Shown here one piece after another: positions 24,584-33,350 of a DNA stretch of 64,000 nucleotides. The position numbers were made by a program, and so were the translations under genes. How positions within the stretch are numbered: the first letter of the stretch is position 1; the number at the start of each line of letters is the position of its first letter. The notes below the pieces were generated by a model that worked only from the letters and a program-made list of their open reading frames with translations, did no database searches and was not told the DNA's origin. Origin of the DNA: an uncultured Prevotella sp. (lineage in GTDB: Bacteria > Bacteroidota > Bacteroidia > Bacteroidales > Bacteroidaceae); assembly GCA_937895845.1 (NCBI GenBank), contig CALBLK010000029.1, forward strand, positions 1 through 64,000, written 5' to 3'.

Positions 24584-27352
24584 TTATTTCACGGTCACAT
24601 AGAACTTGCGCACGGCAACCTTGCCATAGAAGTCGAGGGCCGAGTAGGCAATCTCGTACACATAGCCCTTCTTCAGGGTCATCTGCATGGTCTTGGTTGA
24701 GCCGTCAACCACGGTGTTCAGCCCGCTCTGCGCGTTCACGGCCTGGAGTGCGGCCTTGCAGGCGGCGTTGCCACCCTGTGCGTGGTGGATGCCGTTGTTC
24801 TCCCACACGTCGGTCACGGCCACGTGCTTCTTGAGTGCCGGGCAAACAAGCTCGCCGGTATAGGTGGTGGGCACGAGTGTGAAGGTGGTGCTGTTCACCT
24901 TGGTGGGCGCGCCGAGAATCTTGCTCAGGGCCACGAAGCTGTCGCTTGTCTTCACGATGGCCAGGGGCTGCAGGGTCTTGTTGGCCGAGTTCACGATTTT
25001 GCACACCACGGTGTTCAGCTGGTCAAGGTACTTCAGCAGCTTGGTGCGCACGCTCTCCTTGGCGTCGTCAATCGAGGTCTGCACGTCGGCCACATAGCCG
25101 TTGACGCGGTTCAGCTCGTCGTTCACGTTCTGCAGGTAGGCGTTCAGGTCGTCAACGGTCTTGTTGAAGTTCTTGATCGGGTCGGTCAGGTTGCCGTAAA
25201 GCTCCTCCACGGCGTCGGTCATGTCTATCTCCCTTATCAAGTAGAGTTTCACCACGCCGTTTTCCTTCACGAGGTCTTTCAGGTAGACGGTCTTGCTCAC
25301 CCAGTTGCCGTTCTCGTCCTGCACGGCAGTCTCGATGGTGGCGCCGTCCTTGATTGTGCTGAATGTGGTGTCGATGTTCACCTCCACCTTGAACTTGGCC
25401 TTCAGCTCGGGGGTTAGCTCTACCATCTCAATCTTGCTGATCTTGGGAGCCTGTCCGAGGTTGAGGCTCATGCTGGGCAGCTTGTAGCTCACCTTGCCCA
25501 CCACGCGGTTGATGAAGTTCTCCACCGTGCCGTAGCCGGGGAAGGTTGTCATGTTGAGGTCTTTCAGCGTGGCGAACGACAGCGGCTTGATGGCCGTTGC
25601 GGCCACGTTGTACTGCGAGTACACGCTGTGTACCTCGTTGGTGAGGTCGTCCCTCCAGCTCACCTTGATGGCCTGTGCGTCAAGCACATCGTTCATTTCG
25701 GTGTACAGGTTGTAGGCTATCTTGCTCACGTTGACGCTCCTGAGGCCCTCCTTCACGCCGGCGCTGTTGCGCACCTTCTTGAGCTCGGCCATCACCTCCT
25801 TGAGGTCCTTCACGCTCACGCGGGGCTTCAGGCTTGTCACGTTGGCAGCGTCGATAGAGGCCTTGGTCTCATAGAATCCGTTGGCAGCGGCGCCACGCGT
25901 CCACCCGAAGGTGAGCCGCTTGTTCGAGGGCTGTATGGGAGTGAGGTTGATGGGACACGTCTCCATCACGCTGTTCTCCAGTTCCACGCGCAGTCCGGTG
26001 AGGTTGACGGTGTTGGGGTTGATGGTCATATAGAGCGTTCCGGCGTTGTCGGCGTTGCTTCCGGCGAGGAATGCGCCGTCGGCTGCCGTGTATTCGTTCA
26101 CCTTGCCAACCATCTCAAGATCCTTGTTGGTGAGGCGCTGGCTGGTGCCGTTGCTGTTCCAGTCGGCATAGTAAGGCTGGCGGTCTGTCGGGAAGCGCAC
26201 GCCTGCCGAGCCGGCATAGCCGTAGAAGCCGGCCAGCACGTTGGTCTGCAGGCCCACGGGCAGCGCGCCCTGTCCGATGACGGGGCTCTCGGCGCCCTGC
26301 ACGATGACACCGGTCACCAGCTTGGCCAGGGCGTTCTGAATCTTGCTGGTCACGCCGCAGAGCGAGTCCACCTTTTCGGAGTTCCTGAGCACCTTGGTGG
26401 TCAGCGCGTCCACCACGTCGCGCAGCGAGTCGATGCGCACGTTGAGCGCCTTGTCTGCGTTCTTGTAGGCTTCCTCCAGGTCGCCCAGGCGGATGTCAAC
26501 ATTGTCCAGCCGGCTGTCAAGCCCTGCGATGGAGTCCTTGATCCACTTGGTCTCTTCCTCCATGGTCTTCTTCAGCTCATTGTAGAGGCTCTGGGCATAC
26601 TGCTTGGTCTTGCTGATGCTGTCAAGCATCTCCCGGTGGTTCTCGCTCACCTTGTAGTTGGTCTGGTTGATCAGCGTGCGCAGGATGCTTACGGAGTCCT
26701 TGAAGTCCTCGCCCAGCGAGTCGAGCTGCACCTTGGTGGCATAGTTCTTCTCAATCTGGTCGATGCGCATCGAGTCGTTCTTGGCGCGCTCCAGGGCCTC
26801 GGCCACCTGGCGCACGGTCTCCTTCATGTCGGGCGACCATCCCTGGATGACGCTGTTCAGGCTGTCAATCCTGCCGTTGGCGTTGTCGGCAGAGGCCTGC
26901 GCGTTCGATGCGGCAGTGGCGGCGTTGGCAGCGGCAGTGGCGGCGTTGGCAGCGGTTGTGTTCGCGTTGTTAATCGCGCCAATGAGGTCCTGAATGTTGC
27001 CGGTGCCACCGTAGTTGATCAGCTTGTTCAGCTGGTCAATCCAGTAGCCGAGGTTCTGGTCCCTGACGATACAGTCGGCCAGCTTTCCGCCGGTCACATA
27101 GTCAGACTTCTTCATCCAGTCCTGGGCGATAATCCAGATAGAGTCCTTGTTCTTCTTCTGCTGCTCTTCCATCGAGGTCTTCCACCTGGAAAGCTCCTCC
27201 ATCTGTTTGTTGTAGACATCCTGAAGCGAGGATGTCTTCGAGAGCAGGTCAGCGTTAGAATCTTCATCGTAGTCTTTGCAAGAGACGAAAGCACTTAAGG
27301 AAGCCAGCACCGTGGCAACCAAAAGAAGTTTGCTAGCGATTTTCTTTTTCAT
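24584..27352 (-). CDS. Large coiled-coil surface lipoprotein of unknown function
   Basis: The 922-aa protein starts with a lipoprotein signal (MKKKIASKLLLVATVLASLSAFVSCKDYDED, lipobox Cys26) followed by acidic residues, a pattern (C-K-D-x-D/E-E-D) that matches the Bacteroidetes lipoprotein export signal to the cell surface. Residues about 35-340 are heptad-like coiled coil, including an Ala/Asn-rich stretch (NAATAAANAATAASNAQ). Residues about 345-690 are beta-rich. A second helical stretch lies near 715-790, and the end is beta-rich. Large coiled-coil lipoproteins next to OmpA proteins occur as abundant surface proteins in Bacteroidales; a surface-layer or adhesin role is inference. The promoter -7 box at 27508-27515 implies a leader of about 150 nt. 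Confidence 0.75.
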   Translation of the reverse strand: MKKKIASKLLLVATVLASLSAFVSCKDYDEDSNADLLSKTSSLQDVYNKQMEELSRWKTSMEEQQKKNKDSIWIIAQDWMKKSDYVTGGKLADCIVRDQNLGYWIDQLNKLINYGGTGNIQDLIGAINNANTTAANAATAAANAATAASNAQASADNANGRIDSLNSVIQGWSPDMKETVRQVAEALERAKNDSMRIDQIEKNYATKVQLDSLGEDFKDSVSILRTLINQTNYKVSENHREMLDSISKTKQYAQSLYNELKKTMEEETKWIKDSIAGLDSRLDNVDIRLGDLEEAYKNADKALNVRIDSLRDVVDALTTKVLRNSEKVDSLCGVTSKIQNALAKLVTGVIVQGAESPVIGQGALPVGLQTNVLAGFYGYAGSAGVRFPTDRQPYYADWNSNGTSQRLTNKDLEMVGKVNEYTAADGAFLAGSNADNAGTLYMTINPNTVNLTGLRVELENSVMETCPINLTPIQPSNKRLTFGWTRGAAANGFYETKASIDAANVTSLKPRVSVKDLKEVMAELKKVRNSAGVKEGLRSVNVSKIAYNLYTEMNDVLDAQAIKVSWRDDLTNEVHSVYSQYNVAATAIKPLSFATLKDLNMTTFPGYGTVENFINRVVGKVSYKLPSMSLNLGQAPKISKIEMVELTPELKAKFKVEVNIDTTFSTIKDGATIETAVQDENGNWVSKTVYLKDLVKENGVVKLYLIREIDMTDAVEELYGNLTDPIKNFNKTVDDLNAYLQNVNDELNRVNGYVADVQTSIDDAKESVRTKLLKYLDQLNTVVCKIVNSANKTLQPLAIVKTSDSFVALSKILGAPTKVNSTTFTLVPTTYTGELVCPALKKHVAVTDVWENNGIHHAQGGNAACKAALQAVNAQSGLNTVVDGSTKTMQMTLKKGYVYEIAYSALDFYGKVAVRKFYVTVK

Positions 27353-27507
27353 TGAACCTTTGTTTAAAATATGAATTTGTAGTATCTATTTTTCTCTCAC
27401 CTTATATATATAATGGATAGCATACATGATGAATGGCGGAAAGCCTAGCTCATTTAACAACCCCTTTACGCCTTTCCCTAAACATCACAACAGACTATAA
27501 CACGGTG

Positions 27508-27515
27508 CAAAGTTA
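27508..27515 (-). promoter_or_regulatory. Predicted promoter -7 element of the lipoprotein-OmpA operon
   Basis: Minus strand TAACTTTG. The predicted leader (27353 to about 27500) contains partly complementary runs (GGGAAAGGC and GGCTTTCC on the minus strand) and no ORF. Confidence 0.6.
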
Positions 27516-27790
27516 AATCTTTTTTCCAATATTAAGCTACCGTTGCCCAGTTTTTTTTCTTTTTATACAATAATTTGCAACATGGCAAGGGACAAATGGA
27601 AAGACGAGGACGGCGAAGCGGCTACCTTCAAATGTTAAATTTTTCGGGAGAAGGGGTCTGAAAATTCGCGTTTTCGGAGACCGGAAGCCTGCCGGACGCA
27701 AACAAGGCGCGCTCGCTTGTGCAACGGCAAGCGGCAGTGGGCAAGTGCGTTAAGGCTTTTCAAGCGAAAATGTGCAAGAAAGGGCTCTGC

Positions 27791-27945
27791 CATCCGGCCA
27801 CTTTGGGACGGCGAAACGGTGCGGATGAAGCGCTGACATTCACCGTTTTGGCTCCCGGAACAAGGCTGATGACAAGCTGAAACGGTGCGGATGGCGGCAC
27901 AAGGCACGGCACCCGGCCCAAGAGACGGCCGTGAAGCGCACAAAA
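27791..27945. repeat. Degenerate 22-nt periodic repeats in a gene-free region
   Basis: GAAACGGTGCGGATG occurs at 27813-27827 and again at 27879-27893, exactly 66 nt (3 x 22) apart. The intermediate unit at 27857 (GGAACAAGGCTGATG) and an inverted core at 27835 keep the phase, and a core in phase precedes at 27791. Units drift by 1-4 nt further out (27700-27790, 27900-27945). The rest of the 922-nt gap 27353-28274 holds two promoters and the 14-nt motif at 28014. Confidence 0.65.
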
Positions 27946-28013
27946 GCATGGCTTGGGAGGGGCCAAAAGACAGGCGGAAGCGGCGACGGCAACGCTAAAT
28001 GGGAGGGAAAGAC

Positions 28014-28027
28014 TGTGTTAAAATCGG
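28014..28027 (+). repeat. 14-nt motif TGTGTTAAAATCGG, copy 1
   Basis: Identical to 53571-53584. It lies in the gene-free stretch between the array and the promoter of the small secreted protein gene. Confidence 0.5.
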
Positions 28028-28172
28028 ACAGGCAAAGTGTTAATAAAACAAAAACACCCGGCAGTTCCTGGCTGCATGCACAGACCGGCGGCAGCGACAG
28101 CCACGGGAAGGCAGCGTAAACGTTTACGCCATTTTTACACACACTGGATGAACAAACACCGGCCATTGTCGC

Positions 28173-28180
28173 TATCTTTG
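28173..28180 (+). promoter_or_regulatory. Predicted promoter -7 element of the small secreted protein-pectate lyase operon
   Basis: TATCTTTG, exact TAnnTTTG match, about 95 nt upstream of the ATG at 28275. Confidence 0.6.
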
Positions 28181-28274
28181 TGAATGGAGCGGAAAGAGCC
28201 GCGCCGGAAAACAGCTACTTACCTATTATATATCACAAACAACTACTTACCATTATAACAAGCGCAACTCTCCT

Positions 28275-28637
28275 ATGGGAAAGACAGCTATCTGCACCGC
28301 CGCCATGGCCATCATCTCCATGACGGCGGCAGCCGACACCAGACAGCGGGTGACGGCGGGCGGCGAGACGGTAGACAAGACCGTGGCCGCCATCACCTTT
28401 GACGGCGACAACGTGACCCTGGCCTTCGACGACAGCACCTGCATGACGGCCGACATGGGCGGGGTGAGCATCGCCATGGACTATGGCAGCGGGGGGACAG
28501 CCGTAGCCAGCCCCACCGCCAGCCCCACTGCCTGCAGCCCCGCCGTGAACCTGAAAGGGCAGCGCGCGGCAAGCCGCGGCGCGCAGCGGCCAAGGGGCAT
28601 CTACATCACCGGCGGCAAGAAGCGCATCGCCAGGTAA
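28275..28637 (+). CDS. Small secreted Prevotella-type hypothetical protein
   Basis: The 120-aa protein has a signal peptide (MGKTAICTAAMAIISMTAAA), a short beta-rich body (VAAITFDGDNVTLAFDDSTCMTADMGGVSIAMDY) and a Pro/Ala/Ser-rich linker. It ends in VNLKGQR and RPRGIYITGGKKRIAR. Body and tail (NLKGQ then GIYI-x-GKK) match a recurrent layout of short secreted proteins in Prevotella, often beside polysaccharide-degrading enzymes; function unknown. The same body recurs in part within the adjacent pectate lyase N-terminal half (LDGTLAYYNTADVARMDID). The pectate lyase starts 76 nt downstream. Confidence 0.65.
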   Translation: MGKTAICTAAMAIISMTAAADTRQRVTAGGETVDKTVAAITFDGDNVTLAFDDSTCMTADMGGVSIAMDYGSGGTAVASPTASPTACSPAVNLKGQRAASRGAQRPRGIYITGGKKRIAR

Positions 28638-28713
28638 GGCGGGCGCCAAAGACGCCTCGCCACGCAAGGCAGAAGAACAACCTTACACTCCCAAACAAGC
28701 AACACTCACAACA

Positions 28714-31113
28714 ATGAAACGCAACTACCGTCACATCATAGCACTGGTGGCACTGCTCCTCGCGGGCGCCGCCACCCGCACCGGCGCGCAGTCGTGGGAC
28801 TTCGGCGCGCTGACGGAGGCCGACAGGGCCAGCCTCAACGCAGACACGGACAACTGGACCTACGACAGCACGAACAGGCGGTGGAAGAACACCAAGGCCA
28901 TGGCGGCAGCGCCGCTGGCGGCCAATGGCGCCGAGCTGGACTTCGCCCGGGGGCTGCTGCTCACGGTGACGGGGGCCGACAGGCTGCGCGTGGACACCAA
29001 GAAGCGCTCGCTCACGCTCAACGGCGCCGGCGGCCGGGTGACCATACCGGCGCTGAAGGCGGGCACGGCGGTGACGGTGGTGTGCCAGAGCAGCAGCTCG
29101 TCGGCCGAGCGCGGGCTGACCCCGACAAACCTCAGGGTGACAGAGGGCTTCGCCAAGTCGGCCGCCAGGACAACGAACAGGGGCACGGTGGAGGCCGACG
29201 GTGACGTGACACTGACGGCCGACGGCGGACTCTACCTGTACACCATCACGGCGGGCGGCAGCGCACCGGGCGGCGGCAGCGGCCAGGAGGGGGGCGGCAG
29301 CGCCACGGCCCCGCACGCCACGAGGATGGACATGGGCCGCAACCAGGCGGTGCTCACCACCCTTGACGGCACGCTGGCCTACTACAACACGGCGGACGTG
29401 GCACGGATGGACATCGACAATGCCGGGGGCACGGTGACCGTGAGCGGCAAGGAGGGCGGCTGGCACGACACGTTCACAGAGGCGGTGGCCGGCATCGACT
29501 TCATGAAGGCGGAGGGGCCAGGCACCGCCCCCGCGCTCGACAACCGCGGGGTGACCCTCACCGAGGCGCGCGGATGGCTGGAGGCGGCCTACGTGAAATG
29601 GCTGCCCCTGGAGGGGGCCTCGGCCTACCGCGTCTACGTGCGCGGCGGACAGTATGCCGACTTCACGGCCATCGACAGCGAACTGGTGCGCAACTACGGC
29701 ACTTACCTGCGGGCCGACGTGCCCGGACTGCGCGCCGGCACCGGCTACGCACTGCGCGTGGTGCCGGTCGCCGGCGGCGCCGAGGACACGGGCCGGGCGA
29801 GCACGGCCAGCGGCATCAGCGTGGCGGCCCACGACCGCTCGGGCTTCGCCCACACCGGCGACACGGCCGTGGGGGCCTACAACAACGACGGCACGCTGAA
29901 AGCCGGCGCGCGCGTGGTCTACGTGACAGGCCGCACGGCCAAGACGGTGACCCTCGACGTGGCGACCGACAGCAAGGGGCAGACAAAGACCTTCACCGGA
30001 CTGCAGGCCATCGTGAACGCCTACCAGAAGGGACTGGAGAAGCGGCCGCTGGCCATCCGCCTCGTCGGCACCGTGCGCGACACGGACATGGACTACTTCG
30101 GCAGCAAGGCCGAGGGACTGCAAATCAAGGGCCGGGGCAACGGCAGGGCGATGAACATCACGGTGGAGGGCGTCGGCGAGGACGCCACCATCTGGGGCTT
30201 CGGACTGCTGCTGCGCAACGCCGTGAGCGTGGAGCTGCGCAACTTCGCCATCATGCTGTGCATGGACGACGCCGTGAGCTTGGACACGGACAACCGCCAC
30301 TGCTGGGTTCACCACCTTGACCTGTTCTACGGGAAGACCGGCGGCGACGCCGACCAGGCCAAGGGCGACGGAACCATCGACGTGAAGGGCAACTCGCAGC
30401 TCGTCACCATCGCCTACAACCACTTCTGGGACAGCGGAAAGGCGTCGCTCTGCGGCATGAAGAGCGAGAGCGGGCCCAACTACATCTGCTACCACCACAA
30501 CTGGTTCGACCACAGCGACTCGCGCCACCCGAGGGTGCGCACCATGTCGGTACACGTGTGGAACAACTACTACGATGGCTGCGCCAAGTATGGCGTGGGG
30601 GCCACCATGGGCGCAAGCGTGTTCATGGAGGCCAACTTCTTCCGCGCCACCAAGAACCCGGCGCTCATCTCGCAGCAGGGCACCGACGCCAGGGGCGACG
30701 GCACGTTCTCGGGCGAGGCCGGCGGCCTCATCAAGAGCTTCGGCAACGTGTACGCCGAGAAGGGGGCGAGCGCCAACTACACCCCCGTGACCCAGCGCGC
30801 CAGCGCGACCGGCTTCGACTGCTACGAGGCGGCCGCGCGCGACGAGGAGGTGCCCCCGTCGGTGAGGGCGCTCGTGGGGCAGACCGCCTACAACAACTTT
30901 GACACCGACCCGGCGCACACCTACCCCTACACGCCGCTGCGCGCCATCGACGTGCCGGCGGCCGTGACCGGCTGGCTCGGCGCGGGACGGATGAACAAGG
31001 GCGACTTCAGATGGACGTTCGGCAACGCCACGGCAGACACCGACTACGGGGTGGACCGCGCGCTGAAAGCGGCGCTAGAGAACTACAGGGGCGGCCTGGC
31101 GGACGGAGAGTGA
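28714..31113 (+). CDS. Secreted pectate lyase, polysaccharide lyase family 1
   Basis: Cleaves polygalacturonate (pectin backbone) by beta-elimination outside the cytoplasm. The 799-aa protein has a signal peptide (about 1-25), an N-terminal beta-sandwich region of unknown type (about 26-270) with a Gly/Ser linker near 185-195, and a fibronectin-III-like segment (about 285-375, VKWLPLEGASAYRVYVRGG). A right-handed parallel beta-helix PL1 domain follows (about 395-720). PL1 landmarks are ATIWGFGLLLRNAVSVELRNFAI, WVHHLDL near 530, DGTIDVKGNS, YNHFWDSGKAS, and SRHPRVR near 602, where the Arg is the catalytic base. No SusC/SusD pair is nearby, so it is not in a classical utilisation locus. Confidence 0.9.
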   Translation: MKRNYRHIIALVALLLAGAATRTGAQSWDFGALTEADRASLNADTDNWTYDSTNRRWKNTKAMAAAPLAANGAELDFARGLLLTVTGADRLRVDTKKRSLTLNGAGGRVTIPALKAGTAVTVVCQSSSSSAERGLTPTNLRVTEGFAKSAARTTNRGTVEADGDVTLTADGGLYLYTITAGGSAPGGGSGQEGGGSATAPHATRMDMGRNQAVLTTLDGTLAYYNTADVARMDIDNAGGTVTVSGKEGGWHDTFTEAVAGIDFMKAEGPGTAPALDNRGVTLTEARGWLEAAYVKWLPLEGASAYRVYVRGGQYADFTAIDSELVRNYGTYLRADVPGLRAGTGYALRVVPVAGGAEDTGRASTASGISVAAHDRSGFAHTGDTAVGAYNNDGTLKAGARVVYVTGRTAKTVTLDVATDSKGQTKTFTGLQAIVNAYQKGLEKRPLAIRLVGTVRDTDMDYFGSKAEGLQIKGRGNGRAMNITVEGVGEDATIWGFGLLLRNAVSVELRNFAIMLCMDDAVSLDTDNRHCWVHHLDLFYGKTGGDADQAKGDGTIDVKGNSQLVTIAYNHFWDSGKASLCGMKSESGPNYICYHHNWFDHSDSRHPRVRTMSVHVWNNYYDGCAKYGVGATMGASVFMEANFFRATKNPALISQQGTDARGDGTFSGEAGGLIKSFGNVYAEKGASANYTPVTQRASATGFDCYEAAARDEEVPPSVRALVGQTAYNNFDTDPAHTYPYTPLRAIDVPAAVTGWLGAGRMNKGDFRWTFGNATADTDYGVDRALKAALENYRGGLADGE

Positions 31114-31226
31114 CAGCCTCGGCAGCGGCGAGCCAAGGAGGGGGCGGCGGCGCGAAGCCCGGCAGGCGATTCGGGGCAAGACGAAGAAAAAGGGGGCTTT
31201 TGTTAGGAAATTTGGAGAAAATGGCC

Positions 31227-31234
31227 TACATTTG
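31227..31234 (+). promoter_or_regulatory. Predicted promoter -7 element of the DUF3332 gene
   Basis: TACATTTG, matching TAnnTTTG, about 65 nt upstream of the ATG at 31299; TTTG at 31199-31202 is 24 nt upstream, slightly too far. Confidence 0.55.
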
Positions 31235-31298
31235 TAACCGTAAAGAACAACAAGAGAACAACAAACGTTTATCAACCACATTTCAAAACCAAGACAAG

Positions 31299-31832
31299 AT
31301 GAAGAAAACATTTCTCTGCCTGGTGGCCGGAGCGGTGCTCACCACCTCATGTATCGGTTCGTTCGGACTGTTTAACAAACTGCTGGGCTGGAACAAGGGC
31401 CTGAGCAACAAGTTTGTCAACGAACTTGTGTTCATCGTGATTTCACCCGCCTATGGCGTCGCAAGCGTGGTCGACCTGCTCGTGCTCAACACGGTCGAGT
31501 TCTGGACCGGCAGCAACCCCGTGGCCAAGGTGGGCCATGTGGACAACGTGTGGGGCCGGGACGGCAAGATGTATGCCGTGAAGACGCTGAAGAACGGCTA
31601 CGAGGTGACCCGCCCCACGGGCGACAAGGTGTACTTCGTGTACAACAAGAAGGACAACAGCTGGTCGATGGAGGAGAACGGCGTGCAGAAGGAGCTGTTC
31701 CGCTACAACGCCGACGGCACCGTCAAGGCCATCCTTCCCAACGGCGAGAGCCTTGACGTGGCAGCCAGCGAGCAGGGCATGTACCGGCTGCGCATGGCCT
31801 GCAACAACGGCACTTTCTTTGCCATGAACTGA
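31299..31832 (+). CDS. DUF3332 family lipoprotein
   Basis: The 177-aa protein has a lipoprotein signal (MKKTFLCLVAGAVLTTSCIGSFG, Cys18). A hydrophobic region follows (FVNELVFIVISPAYGVASVVDLLVLNTVEFWTGSNP, about 39-75), the hallmark of DUF3332. A polar C-terminal half (YEVTRPTGDKVYFVYNKKDNSWSME) completes it. The family is of unknown function and found widely in Bacteroidetes and Gammaproteobacteria. The ATG at 31299 directly starts the signal; upstream reading overlaps the promoter. It is monocistronic with two hairpins downstream. Confidence 0.82.
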   Translation: MKKTFLCLVAGAVLTTSCIGSFGLFNKLLGWNKGLSNKFVNELVFIVISPAYGVASVVDLLVLNTVEFWTGSNPVAKVGHVDNVWGRDGKMYAVKTLKNGYEVTRPTGDKVYFVYNKKDNSWSMEENGVQKELFRYNADGTVKAILPNGESLDVAASEQGMYRLRMACNNGTFFAMN

Positions 31833-31841
31833 CTCTGAAGG

Positions 31842-31868
31842 TCCGGCTGCCTTGCAGCGGCAGCCGGA
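31842..31868 (+). terminator. Hairpin after the DUF3332 gene
   Basis: 10-bp arms (31842-31851, 31859-31868) with a 7-nt loop, 10 nt past the stop codon. A longer hairpin follows at once. Confidence 0.5.
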
Positions 31869-31875
31869 CATAAAC

Positions 31876-31916
31876 GCAGCGGCGCCCCTCCCGGTATGCG
31901 GGAGGGGCGCCGCTGC
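31876..31916. terminator. Two-way hairpin between convergent DUF3332 and M16 genes
   Basis: 18-bp perfect GC-rich arms (31876-31893, 31899-31916) with a 5-nt loop. No T-run; the convergent position suggests transcription insulation. Confidence 0.65.
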
Positions 31917-31964
31917 GCGTGCTTGGGGGATGGCCGCGGGCCGTCCCCCCGCGGATGCCGGCGC

Positions 31965-33248
31965 TCACCCGGGACTGAACACAAGCGTGGTCATCAGGCC
32001 GGGGTCGAAGACCTGGGCCGCCACCTGCTGCAGCTCGGTGGCGGTGAGCGCGTCGAGCTGGGCGAACAGGCGGCTGACATCCTTCTCCCAGCCGCGGTGC
32101 AGGTAGCTCTTGGCAAAGTCGAGGGCGAAGCTCTCGCGGCTGTCGCAGGCCACGGCAATCTGGCCCTTGAGCTGCTTCTTGGCCGCGCGGAGCTGGGACG
32201 GGGTCAGCTCGCGGCCGGCCATGCGGTCGAGCTCGCGGCGCACCAGCCGGCGGCAGCGCGCGGCGTCGTGGGGGTCGCAGCCGAAATAGACGCACCACAC
32301 GCCGGTGTCCGAATAGCTCGCCATGGAGCTCTCGACCGCGTAGACCAGTCCGTTGCGCTCGCGCAGCGACAGGTTGAGCCGCGCGTTCATGCCCGGCCCG
32401 CCAAGGATGTTGTTGAGCAGGTAGAGCGCGATGCGCCGGCTGTCGGTCACAGGAAAGGTGCGGTTGCCCATCATCACGTGGGCCTGGTGGGTGGGGCGCT
32501 GCACAACGGCCTCCTGCGGACAGTAGGGCGGCAGCGGGCCGGCCCCGGCGCCGGCAGCGGGTGCGCCCGGGATGGCCGCTCCGGCGGCCGCCCCCGCGGC
32601 AGCGCGGGCGGCGGGCGGCGCGGCAATGTCGGCCGTGTGGCGCTCGAGGAGGCGCACCAGCCGGGCGAAGTCAAGGTCGCCGTAGGCAAAGAAGATGGCG
32701 TTGGCGGGACGGTAGTGGCGCGCGGCGAAGCGGCGCAGGTCGGCCGAGCGGTAAGTGCGCAGCCGGCCGGCGGCGCCCAGGATGTTGTGCCCCAGCGGGT
32801 GGCCGGCAAAGAGCAGGTTCTCGAACTCGTCGTAGATAAGCTCGGCCGGCGTGTCGTTGTAGCTCTCAATCTCGTCGCAGATCACCTCCACCTCCCTGTC
32901 AAGCTCGGCCTGGGGGTACTGGCTGCGGAACACGATGTCGGTGAGCAGGTCGACGGCGCGGCCGATGTCATCCTTCAGGATGGCGGCATGGTACATGGTG
33001 TCCTCCTTGTTGGTGAACGCGTTGAGGTCGCCCCCCACGCGCTCCAGGCAGTTCATGATGTGCCAGGCGCGCCGCCGCGCCGTTCCCTTGAACGCGGCAT
33101 GCTCGCAAAAGTGGGCCAGGCCCTCCTCGCCCGGCAGCTCGTTGCGCGTGCCGGCGGCGATGCCATAGCCGCAGTAGACCACCGGCGAGGCGGACGGCAG
33201 GTGGATGATGCGGAGGCCATTGGCCAGAGTATGGGTGTTGTATCTCAT
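31965..33248 (-). CDS. M16-family (insulinase-like) zinc peptidase
   Basis: Single-chain M16 metallopeptidase of about the usual length for the short bacterial type (427 aa). The inverted zinc motif HFCEH is at residues 46-50 (Glu49 catalytic), and the third zinc ligand lies in EVICDEIESYND (about 126-128). NKEDTMY near 80-86 and the C-terminal GPGMNARLNLSLRERNGLVYAVESS (second half domain) are also conserved. There is no signal peptide, so it is probably cytoplasmic. Residues 209-241 form an unusual Ala/Gly/Pro linker between the two half-domains. It is divergent from the PfkB kinase with a -7 box at 33260-33267. Confidence 0.9.
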   Translation of the reverse strand: MRYNTHTLANGLRIIHLPSASPVVYCGYGIAAGTRNELPGEEGLAHFCEHAAFKGTARRRAWHIMNCLERVGGDLNAFTNKEDTMYHAAILKDDIGRAVDLLTDIVFRSQYPQAELDREVEVICDEIESYNDTPAELIYDEFENLLFAGHPLGHNILGAAGRLRTYRSADLRRFAARHYRPANAIFFAYGDLDFARLVRLLERHTADIAAPPAARAAAGAAAGAAIPGAPAAGAGAGPLPPYCPQEAVVQRPTHQAHVMMGNRTFPVTDSRRIALYLLNNILGGPGMNARLNLSLRERNGLVYAVESSMASYSDTGVWCVYFGCDPHDAARCRRLVRRELDRMAGRELTPSQLRAAKKQLKGQIAVACDSRESFALDFAKSYLHRGWEKDVSRLFAQLDALTATELQQVAAQVFDPGLMTTLVFSPG

Positions 33249-33259
33249 AAAAACAGGCG

Positions 33260-33267
33260 CAAAAATA
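33260..33267 (-). promoter_or_regulatory. Predicted promoter -7 element of the M16 peptidase gene
   Basis: Minus strand TATTTTTG just 12 nt upstream of the ATG; this would give an almost leaderless transcript, so it is uncertain. Confidence 0.4.
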
Positions 33268-33278
33268 CGAATTTTTAG

Positions 33279-33309
33279 TTTGTTTTCTGCCGAAAAATTA
33301 AGATATTTG
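33279..33309 (+). promoter_or_regulatory. Predicted promoter of the PfkB kinase gene
   Basis: TTTG at 33279-33282, 19 nt, GATATTTG at 33302-33309 (one mismatch to TAnnTTTG), 41 nt upstream of the ATG. Confidence 0.6.
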
Positions 33310-33350
33310 CAGCCAGATTAGACAGGTGATTGAAATCATTTGATACAGCC

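Noticed and set aside
27635..27949. Minus-strand frame of 104 codons in the second repeat array
   Set aside because: The array has a 22-nt period, so open frames arise in all phases; no signal, domain or codon pattern supports a protein.
18794..31113. Polysaccharide utilisation locus around GH97 and pectate lyase
   Set aside because: No SusC/SusD pair or hybrid two-component regulator; the enzymes are 8 kb apart with unrelated genes between. The barrel protein at 15.7-18.2 kb has no SusD partner.
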